DNA of 64,000 nucleotides from Ilyonectria destructans (taxonomy: Eukaryota > Ascomycota > Sordariomycetes > Hypocreales > Nectriaceae), in the NCBI GenBank assembly GCA_020740775.1, contig JAHEWK010000029.1, positions 372,001 to 436,000 on the forward strand. Reading direction: 5' to 3'. The notes beneath the pieces are model-generated. The model did not search any database and was not told where the DNA came from. It saw nothing but the letters and a program-made list of their open reading frames with translations. Below, one piece after another: positions 32,340-44,336 of this stretch. A program made the position numbers and the translations under genes. How positions within the stretch are numbered: the first letter of the stretch is position 1; each line of letters begins with the position of its first letter.

Positions 32340-32715
32340 GGCTGCTTCCGTGCCTAGGTAAAATTATAGGCCATAAGAATCTGAACAGGGCCACTTTTAC
32401 ACCACAAGTAGGTAATTTCAGGAGGTAATAGTTTACTTAATATATGAGCGATATAGTAAAATAAAAATTAAATATAATACACCCTTATAAGATATATAAC
32501 ATATATTTTCACTAGATATTATATCAATTTATTTTCTAAAGCAATTAGGGCTTAAAATTTAAGGGTAGGAGGCTTGACATACAGCCCCCCTATAAAACCC
32601 CACTAACATGCCCTATAGCCCACTATAAGCAGATTTTCTCGAAATTCTGCATTTTTCAAACTCCAGTAACTTTTTAAGAATGCATTAAAATTAGATGCAC
32701 TTATAGTATATTATT
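32340..32715. other. AT-rich island before an LTR
   Basis: Very AT-rich, TA-heavy DNA (especially 32400-32540) without genes, ending exactly where an LTR-like TGTCACGGGC begins. It has the texture of RIP-mutated repeat DNA. Confidence 0.55.
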
Positions 32716-33413
32716 GTCACGGGCTGAGGCCCGGTATGGGGGCACGGGCTACGCCGTGCCGCTCCGAGCTAGGCGAGATTGACCTTCCCTTCTGCCAGCT
32801 ACCACCGCTCTGCAAGCGAGAGCTCTGCTCTATAGCTATGACTTCCCTAGAGCTAGCCCCTTCTCTCCTTCCTGCTCCTTAGTCTTAGATAGACCAATCT
32901 ACCGCACCTTTTCGTTGAACAAACCCAGGGCCAGCCCTTCACATATCTAAGACTCAATCAACCACCCAGCGAGACTGCTAGACAGCAGCTATGGCCCACG
33001 ACCAAGAACCCTCCACCGACCAGCAGCAATGGATTGCACAGTTGATCCAGGAAAGCCTGAACTTAGCATTGGGGCCGATACAGGAGCAACTCGCCCAAAT
33101 AACTGCCCAGCAGGCACGCAGCCCAAGCGTGCCGACCCCACGGCTAGGTTCCGACGTGCAGCTGCGAACTCCAGCCGAGACAGAGACAGAGACCCAGACG
33201 GACCTCCGGCCTGCAGGACCGAAACGGAAGCGCCTACCGAACCCGCCCAAGTTCTCAGGGATCCGCCGCGAGTATGCTGCATGGGCCCAGCAGATGAGGG
33301 ACAAGATCAATATCGATGGTGACCTCTATAGCGATAACCGAGGACTCTGGTATCTTATCAACTCGTGCCTGGAGACTGGGAGGGAACGATCATGTGACTT
33401 TCATACTTTATGA
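32716..33413 (+). mobile_element. LTR retrotransposon 5' end: LTR and truncated gag
   Basis: It starts TGTCACGGGCTGAGG at 32716, the same start as the minus-strand scraps near 13 kb, and a GC-rich LTR-like stretch with an internal palindrome (GCACGGGCTACGCCGTGC) follows. ATG 32991 opens a 140-codon gag-like frame: a coiled N-terminus (IQESLNLALGPIQEQLAQI), a charged linker, then LPNPPKFSGIRREYAAWAQQ, the block typical of capsid domains in fungal retroelements. The frame collapses at about 33394 into unrelated DNA and ends at TGA 33411-33413. Protease, integrase and reverse transcriptase are absent. Confidence 0.68.
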
Positions 33414-34319
33414 ATAGTCTCGCTTTATGAATATTGTGTAAATAGCTTAAGTCAGAGTTTTCCTTAGGAATCTCTTTCTCTCCTCGTAAACAATCATTTT
33501 GCCCAAGTCGCGCCAAGCCCGTACCAGGCACCAGACCAGGCCATGTAGTTGGTGATGCACAGCCCCCGCAAGGTTTCCGAGGAGCCTGGTGGGAATAAGC
33601 AGGGTGCATCCAACATCGAAGGAAGGAAGGTAAAGGTGAGAAAAAAAAAAAAAAGGGTAGTGGGTTGTGATACTGAGGAAATCCCCAATCCGGTGATCCA
33701 TTCGAGGATTCCCATATTGGAGCGTTGGGGCTGTGGTGCTGTGTTGCGGAGGCCAGTGATTTCCGTTTTGTATCCGTCCCAAAGAGGGCAGTCTGGTGTT
33801 GGTCCGGATGCTGACGACGCCCTGGATCCCGGACATGCCGCGCGCCCAACTACCCGGGTGCCTGAGAATCTCCCAGGCGAGCATCCATACGGCCGATGTC
33901 TTGCTTCCAATCCATGGGAGTTGGGTAAGTTTCGTCGGGGCTGCATGGTCCAGTCATGGTAGTATGGCCATGTGCCGCAGGGGTGCTTGTTGCCAGGCGT
34001 AGTCGAGGATGGAGTGGTTTGCCGTAGCGGTGTATCGCCGGGTCATGATAAAGAAACCCCGGGGCGGGAGCAAGACTCCTTGGTTCGTTCATTGAATGAA
34101 CAAGAGCTTGCGGAGGGAAATGCGCTGCTGTAAGTCGCGCGCGGGCGCCCTTGCGCCGAGGAGAGTGGGGAGATGTCGTTGGTATCCAGTCTATCGAGGG
34201 TGGTTTGCTGCTGTGATGCCTGCTGGATGTTGCAGGTTCTCCAGGGTGAAATTCAAGCATCATGAGAAGACGTGGGTCTCATCAACTTCATCAAAGAGGG
34301 GGGCACCGGAGCCACCTCT
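33414..34319. other. Intergenic stretch, nothing recognised
   Basis: Includes a 14-A run at about 33640-33653. No coding motif seen. The right end is the 3' side of the small zinc-ribbon-like gene. Confidence 0.45.
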
Positions 34320-34616
34320 TTATTTGTATCCCACCATCTTGGCGCAACGCTCGCAGTAGTAGAGGTTGTGGGCGATGCGGACCATGCCCATGGCGCTAAT
34401 ATCGTCGGTGGAGGTGGCCTCGACGGAGCGGGCGCATCGCATGCAGCGAAGCACCTCGACGGAGGCGATGGGGAGTTGTACTGAGTCCATGCTGTGTCTG
34501 TAGCCGGTGGCAGAGGCAGAGTCGGATGCGATGTCTGAGTCAGAGGCGGAAGAGGAAGACAAAGAGGAAGACGAAGAGCCGTAGTGCTGGCTAGAAGGTC
34601 GGCTGGAGGAGGGCAT
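34320..34616 (-). CDS. Small Ser-rich protein with a four-Cys zinc-ribbon-like tail
   Basis: Intronless 98-residue protein, ATG 34616. The first 50 residues are Ser-rich and disordered (SSSSSLSSSSASDSD). The C-terminal 45 are compact and resemble an unnamed conserved fungal protein: VEVLRCMRCARSVE and LYYCERCAKMVGYK, two CxxC pairs about 30 residues apart that would bind one zinc. There is no signal peptide. The frame continues upstream to ATG 34937, but the added part is Pro-rich and unlike the family, so it is treated as leader. The function is unknown; a protein-binding zinc ribbon is a reasonable guess. Confidence 0.72.
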   Translation of the reverse strand: MPSSSRPSSQHYGSSSSSLSSSSASDSDIASDSASATGYRHSMDSVQLPIASVEVLRCMRCARSVEATSTDDISAMGMVRIAHNLYYCERCAKMVGYK

Positions 34617-37364
34617 GGCGATGTAATATAGATATCCACCCACGTCAGGGGATGGGGGATGCGCTGGCTGACTTGGATATAAGTGACCAGGGGGATGTGT
34701 TGGGTGGTAAATTGAACAGGGTGAGGAGCGGCACGGCTCTGCGGGTGGCTGAGGCTTAGTCCGGTTGGTTGCAGGAGCACAGGGCCAAAGGCGGATTTCC
34801 CACGATGGAAGATTAAAGGGTCCTGGTCTGGGGTCCTTAGACGGGAGTGTAATTTCGAGAAGCGGAGGGCAGGGTTGTGAGATTTTTTGGTATTGGGACG
34901 GGATCGTGTTGGTTAAAAGTAATAAGCATGGAGGCATTTTGGAAAAGGGGAGCGAAGTAAAAGAAGAAAAACGTAGCGTCTGTCTCGTCTTGGGGCTAAG
35001 CTCGAGCTAGATCAATGATGAGCAAGGAAGCGTTAAGAAGCAGCGCGCGGCGTGGAGTAAGGATCGGCAGCGGTCGTTTGTCTTAAGGCCAGGGCAAAGC
35101 AAGCCCAGCGGACGCCGCCCAGGCTTGGGATGGGGGAATTGGGGGAGGGCGGAGAGGGCGGAGACCGACTCACACCTGCAAAGTATCCGTAGGAAGTAAA
35201 TTGCAGTGATTGGCTTTGGGGGGCGTGACATCTGGATCTGGCCCTCGGTTTGTTACTGTGGAGGCTTGTTGCTCGACAACTCACTGTCGATGTGTTGTTG
35301 ATTATCCATGGTTTCCCTTACGAAGAGGAAGAGGGTGTGTGTGTTTATTACGGAATGGCCCCTTGACCGGTTTTTGGTGCGATGCTGCGACGTTGGTGTA
35401 TCCCGAATAAACCTCGTGGAAAGCTGTAACTTGGAAGGTAACCTACGTGGTCTTAAGCAACTTTAGCCCGCTCCGATATTCTTCGTGCATTCCAATTCTC
35501 GTAGATGACATGACATGAAATGAAATGACATGACATGATGGCTAGATCCCGTCCCGAGGGAATCCTGTTGCTACAGAAGCCGGTTTTGGGTTGACGTAGA
35601 CGCACGACATCTCTTAGCTCCGTCCCATCAGAGAGGAGCGCGATCTCGATCAGCCATGCATCGCCACCAATGAGTGATGCTGTTCCAAGTTGTCGCGGAT
35701 TCCGTTCCGCTGACATGGATTTCTGCAACGGCGTTGCATCAGCCGGCCGAATCCTGTATGCCATATCTGTCCATATTGATCAGAACAGGACGTGGTCATC
35801 TCGTCTGCCCCCAAGGCCGCTGCGCGCGATAATGATGCAATCACACATCATGGGCTCGCACGCTGCTGCCAAGGTCCGGACATCTTATCTCTGTCCCAGC
35901 GCGAAGGCGCTTATTACATCTCCATTTGGACAACGACTGACGTCGCTGGCGTGTCTTCTCTTGCGCATCCCACGTGCGAGGTCCCCCTTCCATCGCCGGG
36001 TCCCCTGTGGCTCATCAACCTCTGATCGTCCGGCCGTCTGGGATGGATTGTCCCCTGGCAGAGCTGGTGGTACCGATGGGCAGGGTGAGCTGTGGGGTTT
36101 TCTAGGGACCTGATTGACAACCGTGACAGACGGCCTTGTTCGATCTTCGTCTCGTCTAGTGTCTCGGTTGCCATCTCAATCCATCCTCGATTTTGCTGCC
36201 TCTCGCGACCGTTTAAACTAATGCACCCTAACGTCTGGTGATACAGACGGACAGCCCACTCATCTCCAGCTCTCGCACTCGCACCCTCACACACCCTCGC
36301 CATCGACTGATGATAATCAATTCTCCCTTTTGTCTCTGCGGCTCCGGCTTTCCCTCCCCGCTGCCCGAGTTTGTGGGCCAAAAGTCTACCGTGTCAAGCG
36401 ACGGGTCGAGATAGGCGCCCCCGCCGAGGCTCCCTGCCAAACCTTCGATGGCCATCTCGCAAGGCATTTTTTTCAGAAGCCCTCCTTGCTGGGCCCTTGA
36501 TAGTAGTCCGAGTTTGCCACTTAGTGTTCAGGCCGCGTGCTGTTTCATCCCAACGATCCCATAACCAACTCTAGACCCCCACTAAGCCGTCAATGGGCGA
36601 ACTCCTTCAGGGACCAAACCATCAGTTATCAATGACCGCTTCATCCATTGCTGCAGTGGATCGAGACCACCCCGTATAATCATCGAAGCCGTGCCCTTGA
36701 CGGAACAGACGGAACACAGTTGTCAGCGGCCTCGTCATCTCAGCAACACTCAAAGTTGTCGGCCGCCCTCAAGGTCTAGACCGTCAGCGGCCACGCCTTG
36801 GCAGGTCTCCATAGGGCTCCATTGTCGGCCCTGTTCCCGGCCGGGGGTGGACCCCGAGAATGAGAAACCGAGCGGACCAATGTCTTATTTCTCTGAAGCA
36901 GCAAGTGATATTTTCAAGCACAGAAACACCATACAACGCACATGTTATCAGCCCCACCCACGCGTCCTCCCCCACGGATCACTCAACAAAGAGACTTGCT
37001 TAGATCCGCCACGTCCGTGAACCTGTGTGCCTCATCCTCGCTTGGGTCTGTGTCATTTTCGTCGCCAATAGCAGACTCTGTTTGACTCACAGTGTCATCG
37101 GTCCTGCACCCCCTGCTCCAGCCATTCGTAAGAAGCTGGTCGAGAGAGTCCTTGATACACACTCCCTGTTCGTCTAGGCTCTTTTTGGCAAAGCAACCTT
37201 ATCTTTCGAGCAGACTCGAGACCTCCTGACATCACTCTCATCCACTGAGAGACTCGGCCACTTCGGCACACATAAAGACACCCAGTCATACCACTCCTCT
37301 CTGAGTGAGCAGATCTTGCACTCTTCTCTGCAACGTCAGCAGCCTCATTTCTTCAGCTTCCAAA
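34617..37364. other. Long stretch without a recognised gene
   Basis: About 2.7 kb. It probably starts with the promoter of the minus-strand small gene. ATGACATGACATGAAATGAA-type repeats lie at about 35506-35541. Many short frames exist on both strands but none has an ATG-started family-like product. The last few hundred bases, CT-rich, are probably the promoter and 5' leader of the Cys-rich gene at 37471. Confidence 0.45.
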
Positions 37365-37470
37365 GTAAGTCCCCCCCCTCTCAAAGCCCGGCAACCACCA
37401 ACACCTCACAGTCAATCTCTCTACAAGAGACGACAACTTATATCATACTCCACAGTCAATTCAGGACGAA

Positions 37471-37659
37471 ATGGCTGCCAAGGATAATAAGTCTCCCCTG
37501 GTCAACGCCTGCTGCCCAGCCTGCTGCCGTGCATGCGACCTCAGCGTTCACGACTGCTGTCTGCCATGCGCCACCAGCCCCTTCTGCCCAACTGTCGTGG
37601 AGACGGAGTATGAGGAGCCATCCACTGGCCAGGATGGAGGCAAGGACGCCAAGAAGTAA
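37471..37659 (+). CDS. Small Cys-rich protein, 62 residues
   Basis: ATG 37471 to TAA 37657-37659. Nine Cys fall within residues 14-38 in paired patterns (ACCPACCRACDL, DCCLPCATSPFC), followed by a charged, Lys-rich tail ending KDAKK. There is no signal peptide, so it is not an obvious secreted effector. An intron is likely in its 5' leader (37365-37411, GTAAGT..CACAG, 47 bp), which supports a transcribed gene. The Cys density suggests metal binding or cross-linking. I do not recognise the family. Confidence 0.6.
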   Translation: MAAKDNKSPLVNACCPACCRACDLSVHDCCLPCATSPFCPTVVETEYEEPSTGQDGGKDAKK

Positions 37660-38251
37660 GAGGTCATGGAACAAGTAGGGGGTTTCAGCAGTGTAGAGAG
37701 ACGAACGGGCTCTTGGGGCATGGTCTCCATTCTGTGTTCGATGCTAGTGTATTTCTCGAGCAACTTGATTTGGTTTTCATAGATCCATTTGAACATGGTC
37801 TCGACTCTCGATCACGTTGAGGCGAGTGATTGTATCCTGTCTGCCTTGTCAATATATGGTCACGGACAAGCAATTCTAAACTCACTCGTCGCCTACCTGA
37901 CCCCGCAATGCCTGTCCTTGTCCTTGGTCGGACTCCAAGGTCGTGGGTAGGGAGCTGCTGGTCGCACCAGCATTTGTCGTATTGTCGAAGTTAAGGAACC
38001 CGAGCCATGAGTCCTCGGGCACGTTGTTGAATTGCCTATCCATGATGTGGTAGGACGCTGGGAAAGAACGCCTTGATTTGCCGGAGAAGAAGTGTTTTTT
38101 ATGGTGCAACGCAAGCGTGTGTGCATCTTCCCGAAACCCCTGATTTGTATTTCCAGATCATGGCAAACAGTAACATCTTCGGTTTGACTATTTAAATCAC
38201 AGTCGACCCAGGGAAAATGGGCAAACCACTTTCCTCCTCACACTGCCCAAG

Positions 38252-38467
38252 ATGTATTCCATCCGCCACTTGCTCGTTATTGGATTCGCTGCTTTCACCG
38301 CAGCTTTTGAAGAATCCCCGGCGATATGGGTGCCTTCGCTGGCTATAGATGCCGGTTCAGTTCTATCTGCAAAGGTAAGTAAACTACCCTACTTTTCGCG
38401 CAACCCACTTTTCGCGCAGCAGCATAGGCGAGTCGAAACCAGAGCGTTCACCCGGTGTTTTATCTGA
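38252..38467 (+). CDS. Small secreted protein candidate
   Basis: ATG 38252. The N-terminus MYSIRHLLVIGFAAFTAAF is a clean signal peptide. A TATTTAAAT box is present 55-65 bp upstream, with a CT-rich leader. The frame runs unspliced to TGA 38465-38467 (71 residues). A 45-bp intron (38375-38419, GTAAGT..GCAG) is also well formed and, being a multiple of three, would give a 56-residue protein with the same end. The mature part is short and without Cys pairs. It may be the 5' piece of a longer gene now lost. Confidence 0.5.
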   Translation: MYSIRHLLVIGFAAFTAAFEESPAIWVPSLAIDAGSVLSAKVSKLPYFSRNPLFAQQHRRVETRAFTRCFI

Positions 38468-39934
38468 GGGCTATCAACCACCAACCAAAAGCAAAGTCAA
38501 AAGGGGCAGCTCAATCCTTCACCTCCCTAGACATCCTTACAATCTCGACAACAGGAGTCGGAAATGAAGGATCGTCAGTGGAGTTGTAATCATAATGCCG
38601 ATGATTTCGGCGCACTACAATGTAGACATCGGCATCGTAGCGGCCACTCGGTTACGTCTTCGCATAAGGCGCTGGGTCGCCCTGCGAAATTATCGTTCGT
38701 CCCATCACGTTTCCTAGGCGAAGAGGTAAGCTCGATCATCGTTGCTCCGGGGTATGTGGCAAGTATTGAGCGGGCTAGACTCTGAGTCGCCGGCCTCGCC
38801 TTGGCGGGAGACGTGGAGACTTCTATCGTGCTGGCAACGGTCGAATCTAAGGCAGAGCGTGGCGTGCTTACTTGCTGCCAAGGAGGCCGAGGAGGCCGTT
38901 GAGACCGTGGTGCGCCCCGTTGAACCGAGAGGCGAAACCACCCAGTGGCGAGAATGACCAATCAGCGAAACTCGAAGTCCGTCTGTGCACGTTTCATTAA
39001 ACAGCCACACCTGCGAGAGACAAATGCCACCATGGAAATCTGCCTTCTTTTGCTTCACCTGCGTTTATGCCAAGACCTCTAAGAAGCTATCGGATCGCCA
39101 AAACATGGGACAGCCGTAGAATTCTACTATGTTCCGCCAGGTGCTACAGCGTGACAAGCTGGATAGCAACAACGAGTTCATACGGAAGTGTATTGGGCAT
39201 ATGACGAGACGGCAAGATCACGGCTTCAGCCTGCCGAGAGATAAACTGAAACCTTCATGAATTGGTCGAGTGGCTTTATGATACCCCTGTCGTCACAGCC
39301 TAAGAATGCTCCCCGCGTAAGCACGGGGAGGGAAGTTCCGTCGGTATTCCAAGCACAATTGCCATTCTTACACCTCATTCATCTTTCTGTATGTCAGAGA
39401 GCCATCACAAGTGTTCTACGTTTTTCATCATCCAAGTTGATAAATGACAAGCAAAACGATTCTTCTCCTTCTCCTCGCCAATGCCGAGCACGGGCCAAGT
39501 GAACCTCTTGCCAACCGCTGGCCATGCCCCCCTGGTCCTCGCCAACAGCTGACGCACCATGTCCACCCTCCATCTTTCTAGCGCCGAGCTCCCGATGTCA
39601 CCTCAGCGCGGTGATTATGACCTGCCTTCACACATAGTCTGGCGAAGAAATGTGCGGCCGTCCGCCGCCAACCCATTGCGTGTTGAGGCGTCTGTGAAGA
39701 TGGACGTACGGCTGTGTCATTTGAAGTTGAAGCGGCGCCTTCCGCCTCGTGCATGTACGAGTTTATGGACGGCTGCAGAGCGGGGTGAGCGTGATGGAGG
39801 AGGTGATGTAGAGACGAACGAACCGAAGTGATGGTCGTCGAGATCGAGATAGACTCGCCGATCCGCAGGGATACAGGGGTGAGAGAGGGGATCCTGAGGG
39901 CATCCTGGCATGATTTGGCCCCACCGCCGGCCCA
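38468..39934. other. Stretch without a recognised gene
   Basis: Frames on both strands lack family motifs. A perfect 7-bp stem CTCCCCG/CGGGGAG occurs at 39309-39330. It is probably old repeat DNA. Confidence 0.4.
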
Positions 39935-39960
39935 TGGAATCGAATTTATTTCGCCCTGGG

Positions 39961-40258
39961 GTACGGAGGAGCATTTCAAAAGTTTCTGCCCACGCTACGG
40001 ACGCCACACCCCTTGATCCTTACTAGGTACCTAACGGTACATAGGACCGTAAGCACCTCCAGGCGATCAGCCGCTGGAGGTAGTAATAGTTCAGCGGTTC
40101 TAGGGATAAGACGGAAATATCCCAGTGGACTATGGGCGCTAGAATATAGAGCTTCTTAGAGCACTGACACTTGTATAATGTACTCTATGTTTCTCAAGCA
40201 AGAAAAAGCAACATGTGGCTTGGGCGCGAGCAGAAACTTTTGAAATGCTCCTCTGTAC
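39961..40258. mobile_element. MITE candidate with 29-bp terminal inverted repeats
   Basis: 39961-39989 and 40230-40258 are inverted copies matching at 28 of 29 bases (GTACRGAGGAGCATTTCAAA then AGTTTCTGC). The 298-bp unit has no coding capacity. Just left of it (39937-39958), CGAATTTATTTCGCCCTGG read on the minus strand resembles the CCGGGCGAAATAAA 3' terminus of the local LINEs, so it could alternatively be a short LINE-tailed element. Confidence 0.6.
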
Positions 40259-40487
40259 AAGCCCCATAGAAACCCTTCCCTCGCTGCGTCTGGACGGGCA
40301 CGACAACGCGGTCGAAAGAAAACTCCGCCGGTCTCCTCACCAGTGTGATTTCTAAACCCCCCAAAAAGGCCAATTTCATGCCAATCAATAAAAGAAAAAA
40401 GGCCAAGTATCAGTGAATATAAACTCAGCTATATTTTGAATATTCTTTTGTCCTTTATGGGGGAAGATTCATAGAATATTTCCTCTA

Positions 40488-40735
40488 CCCGTTGATTCAT
40501 GTGGAGCAAGCTCCATGGCGAACCAACTTAGCAAGCTAAGTTGGCCACAAAAATCTGGAACAGCATCAGTTTTAGCAGCAAAAGAGGGGTAAAAACGTTA
40601 GTGCAAGAAGTACCCCTCATAGAAAGTCTTTCGCAGCTAAAATCGAAATCAAGAGCCGAACTGCTACTGACGAAGTTGCTATCGCGGTTGTACGATCGTC
40701 ATGGAGTGGCGTATCAGCAAGTTGTGTTGGGATAG
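40488..40735 (+). mobile_element. Left end of a TA-CCCGTTG element, truncated
   Basis: It begins CCCGTTGATTCATGTGGAGC after TA (40486-40487) and matches the first 150 bp of the 25340-25670 element, including CCAACTTAGCAAGCTAAGTTGG and ACAGCATCAG. No matching right end (CCAACGGG) is found downstream, so it is truncated. It is the third family member in the window. Confidence 0.6.
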
Positions 40736-41191
40736 GGAGGAAGAGGCATTCGTGGATGACGAATGTGTGTATGAGTATGTGAGGACGAAAGAATAGGATA
40801 GGCTGGGCTTCGGAACGGGATGGGCTTGGTAGGATGAATGCATGTCATGAGATACCATGCTGACGCCCCAGTTATCAGTGGATCGTGACATACCAAATGG
40901 TCCCCCTCCCCCGTGGTCCCCCACTTTTTTTTTTTTTAAGGGAAGTACAACGTGACATTTGACAAGAGGCTTCACTCACTACACATCAAACGTTGGATAC
41001 TCTCCGGCGTTGCGGCTAGGACTCAAGCCTGCAAAACCGACTGAATTCGTCACAGCACGAGCTGACTCAGTCAAGCACGATCCCGTCTCCGTATATACCC
41101 TGCATACAAACGATCGAAGCTTTCGCAGAATGAGCACTGCCTTCAACAATCAGCTCTACCGACTTAAGAGAGGCAGTGGAGTTCGACGAGT

Positions 41192-43122
41192 TTACATGAC
41201 TGAGTTGGCGGTGGAACTCCCTCCGTTTCTCGTCCCCTGACCCCCGTCCGCTGTCAGCCCGACAATGGACGCCGTCGTTGGAGTGGGCGGTGCTATCGGC
41301 CAGCTCCTAAAGGCCGGCGAGAGCACTCCGCTACTGGCGATGCTCATCCCCCCCATACTACTCACACTACTGCGTCGTCTCATACCTGGTTGGATCTCGG
41401 CCTCGGGCGCGGTATTTCGGAACCACTCGGACCAGCCGGAGTGACTTGTGTATCGGTCACCTGCACTCCAGCTTATAGTACTTGAAGTGGCAGATATAGC
41501 ACTGCGCCGTTGCCTGTTGGCAGCTCTTGACGTCGCCTCCGACTGTAGCCATGTCGGTTCTGCGACGTCTGGAACAAAGCATGGGGGTATATTGTCCCTA
41601 GCTGGTGCGCTGCTGCTGTGTTCAACCACCGCCAATATCGGCCTAGCCTCGGACCTGCGGTGCAGAAACCACTCGGACCAGCTGGAATGATTTGTACGTT
41701 GGTCACCCGCACCCCGGAATGTAGGGCTTGAAGTAGCAGATGTGGCGCTGTGCGCGTCAGCTGTCGGTGAGGCTGCTTCAGACTGTGGCCGTATTGTTTC
41801 TGCGACTCCTTGGACGTGGCAAAGAGGTATATTGTTATCGTCACCTAGTACTCTACTGCCTTGTTCAATTGCTATCGGCTCGGGGACGCCTCCAAACCCG
41901 GGAGGAGGTTGAGAAACCTCGGTGAGAGAGTTCTCGACTGCCTTCACCCTTCGAATTGAATTACGCTCTGGACGCATCAACCGGCTAACGGATCGGTGTA
42001 GGACTGGACGCGGCCTCACGATGGCCATTGGCGTGGTTTGTGGCAGCGTCACGATCTGACGGGAATCCCAATACGGCAGGGGCTTCGCGTAGTCGATGTC
42101 ACTGCCGGTTTCGATATCTGCTTCATTGCCGAGAAGTGACTCGCTCATGGAAGGATCGCTTCGTGCGGCATGGCGCTGGGAATTTTGCATTCGCTCTCTC
42201 ACCCTTCTGAATCGGCTCACGATGTGGGCCCGGGCCGTATAGCTTCGGTATTTCCACGCTAGGAAGATCAGGGCGATGATAACAGGGAGACCAACTGCGA
42301 ACGGGTTAGCCTAGGTGGCCTGAGAGGGAAACAGAACTGAATAGGAGTAGGACCTATGACCCCTATGGCTATTGCGGCTGTACTGCTCAGCTGTCTGTTA
42401 CCATTGGGGATGGAGTTGATGGAGTTGGGTGGCCGGTCTGTGGACGTGGGCCCTATTGTCGACGTGGGTAGCGATGAGGTTGATGAGCTCGGTCCCATTG
42501 GAGCCACCAGAGGCAATGTGGTAGACGGCGGAGGAGCTACATCTTGAGTAGTTATATCTGCTGAAGCCGAGAATGCGGGAGGCGAGAATGCAGTAGGGCC
42601 AGTGATCCGTTGGGTAGTTTCCAGAGGTGTAGTTTCCAGAGGCAAAATTTCGGTGCTTGCGATCCGAGCGCTTGTTACCAGTGGTTCCGGTGGGGAGGGA
42701 AGTGTTGTCTGTGATGCTTCCTTCGAAGTGGTAGGATTGGGAGCAGGCAGACCCGGCTTGGATGATTTCGGAGAGATGGTCGTTTTGGAGGGAATATCTG
42801 GCGCCCTGGATTCGGTCGTGGGTGATGTGGGTGCCTCTGTTGTCTTTTTGGCTCGACCAGGAGCAGCCGTGAGGTTCCCTTCTGGACCTGGTTGTCCATT
42901 CCGTGAGCTGCGGCTATTCGAATTCCCACTGCCGTTGCCGTTATTGTTGTCTTTGTCGCGTATGATGATAAGATCCCGCAGGCTCTGCACTCCCGCGACG
43001 TGTTCTTCGATTCTCCATCCTCGTCCCAAGAGATGCATCGTCGCCCTCCACCTTGGGGAAAGCGATAGCGGCGGTACGAAGAAATGAAACCACGCAGGAT
43101 ATCGTAGGCAATACAGGGGCAC
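41192..43122 (-). CDS. Ser/Thr-rich single-pass membrane protein (Wsc/Mid2-like architecture)
   Basis: Two clear exons on the minus strand: 43122(?)-42354 and 42294-41192, with a 59-bp intron (GTCCTA..GCAG, branch CTAAC). The splice rebuilds one membrane helix, AIAIGVIVGLPVIIALIFLA, followed by WKYRSY. The outer part is Ser/Thr/Pro-rich and probably O-glycosylated. The inner part has two 75-80-residue repeats (NIPLCHVQGVAETIRPQSEA..SSWSEWF and NIPPCFVPDVAEPTWLQSEA..SGWSEWF). Such proteins are often cell-wall stress sensors, but that is inference from architecture. The N-terminus is unresolved: no signal peptide is visible at 43122, and a further exon may lie near 43600-43870, where GTGAGT follows CYGDPVVSDLSSSATQ. 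Confidence 0.65.
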
Positions 43123-44336
43123 TATTTGGTAAACAAGTCACCTGCGGCCAACTGAGAAAAGAAGACGACACTCCGCAGCAGAGCTACTCAATTTATCAAA
43201 ATATGAGTAGCACCTTGACTGTGCAGAATACCCCGGTGAAAGGATGATGGTGACAGTGGCTTGTGGCTTGTGGCTAACCTAGCCTGACACTTTTAGCGCG
43301 GTAATTTGGGAGAAAATTCGACCAATGGCAGGAGAGCAGAGACATTTTCACAGAAGCATGGTTCTATTTCCCCTTGGCTTGCCCTTGGCGGCAGCTTCAC
43401 TGCTCTATGTGGCTGGTACTGCTGGACGATCATGGTTTCAGGTTTCCACCGCGCCAGACATGGATATTGGTCCCTTGTCTTGAAACCCGTCATGTTTTAT
43501 GACGAGAAGCTAGCAAAAAGGGGCAGGCAACGTGAACGCTGATCATTACAGTCCACAAGCCGTGTTCCGAGTACAGGTAGTGTTATACTCACCGAGCTTT
43601 GGCGCTGGGTAGCGCTGCTGGATAAATCGCTCACCACGGGGTCGCCATAACACCCTTGCGTCCCGAACGACCCGAACAGGATGCTCAAGGCCATATGCGA
43701 TGTCTCTCCACAGACGACGCGAGCTATCTCGGAGGATAAGAATCGGCCTTGGAAGGAAATGCATGGGAGATTCACAAAGCCCCCCTCATACAGAATGCCG
43801 TCAGCAGCTCTTTGGCATAGGGCGCAAGACACGGTGAGGATTCTCGAGACCTGAACGTAGCGAACTGGCAACTTGACGAAAATGTAGATCAGAGGTTGCT
43901 AGAGTAAGTTAGCTAGACACTTTGCCGACCGCTGGATGGGTCAAGAACCTCGCACGGACGCGCTGGTAAGTAGGTGTGTACTAGCTGTGTTCTAGTCATC
44001 CCTTGAATGTGATATCTCCGGCACACTCGCCTGACCAGCTTTGGTGGCTCGCGGAATGGCTCGGGACAGCCAGGTCGGGACAGTCAAATGACAGTGATTA
44101 ATGCGCTAAGCAAGGGTTAAGAGACGTCGTCTCTGGACTAAGATCTGAATAGGAAATGGTGCTGTAAGTCCCCTGCCAGGCGCGTCGCAACAAGAACCTC
44201 GTCAGAATCGCGTCAGTGACTTGAACAAGCTTGATGGAGATCCAGCATCACGTCCGAAGCAAAAGCAAGCCTAATAGAGGTCAAGTACTGCGACACCCTT
44301 CCCAATGACCTCCGCTCTGCCTTCAACAAGGCCATA
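43123..44336. other. Possible upstream exon of the membrane protein, then empty
   Basis: 43605-43871 on the minus strand has a frame (CGETSHMALSILFGSFGTQG) that may encode the ectodomain of the membrane protein. I could not connect it by splicing. From 43870 to 44336 nothing is recognised. Confidence 0.4.
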
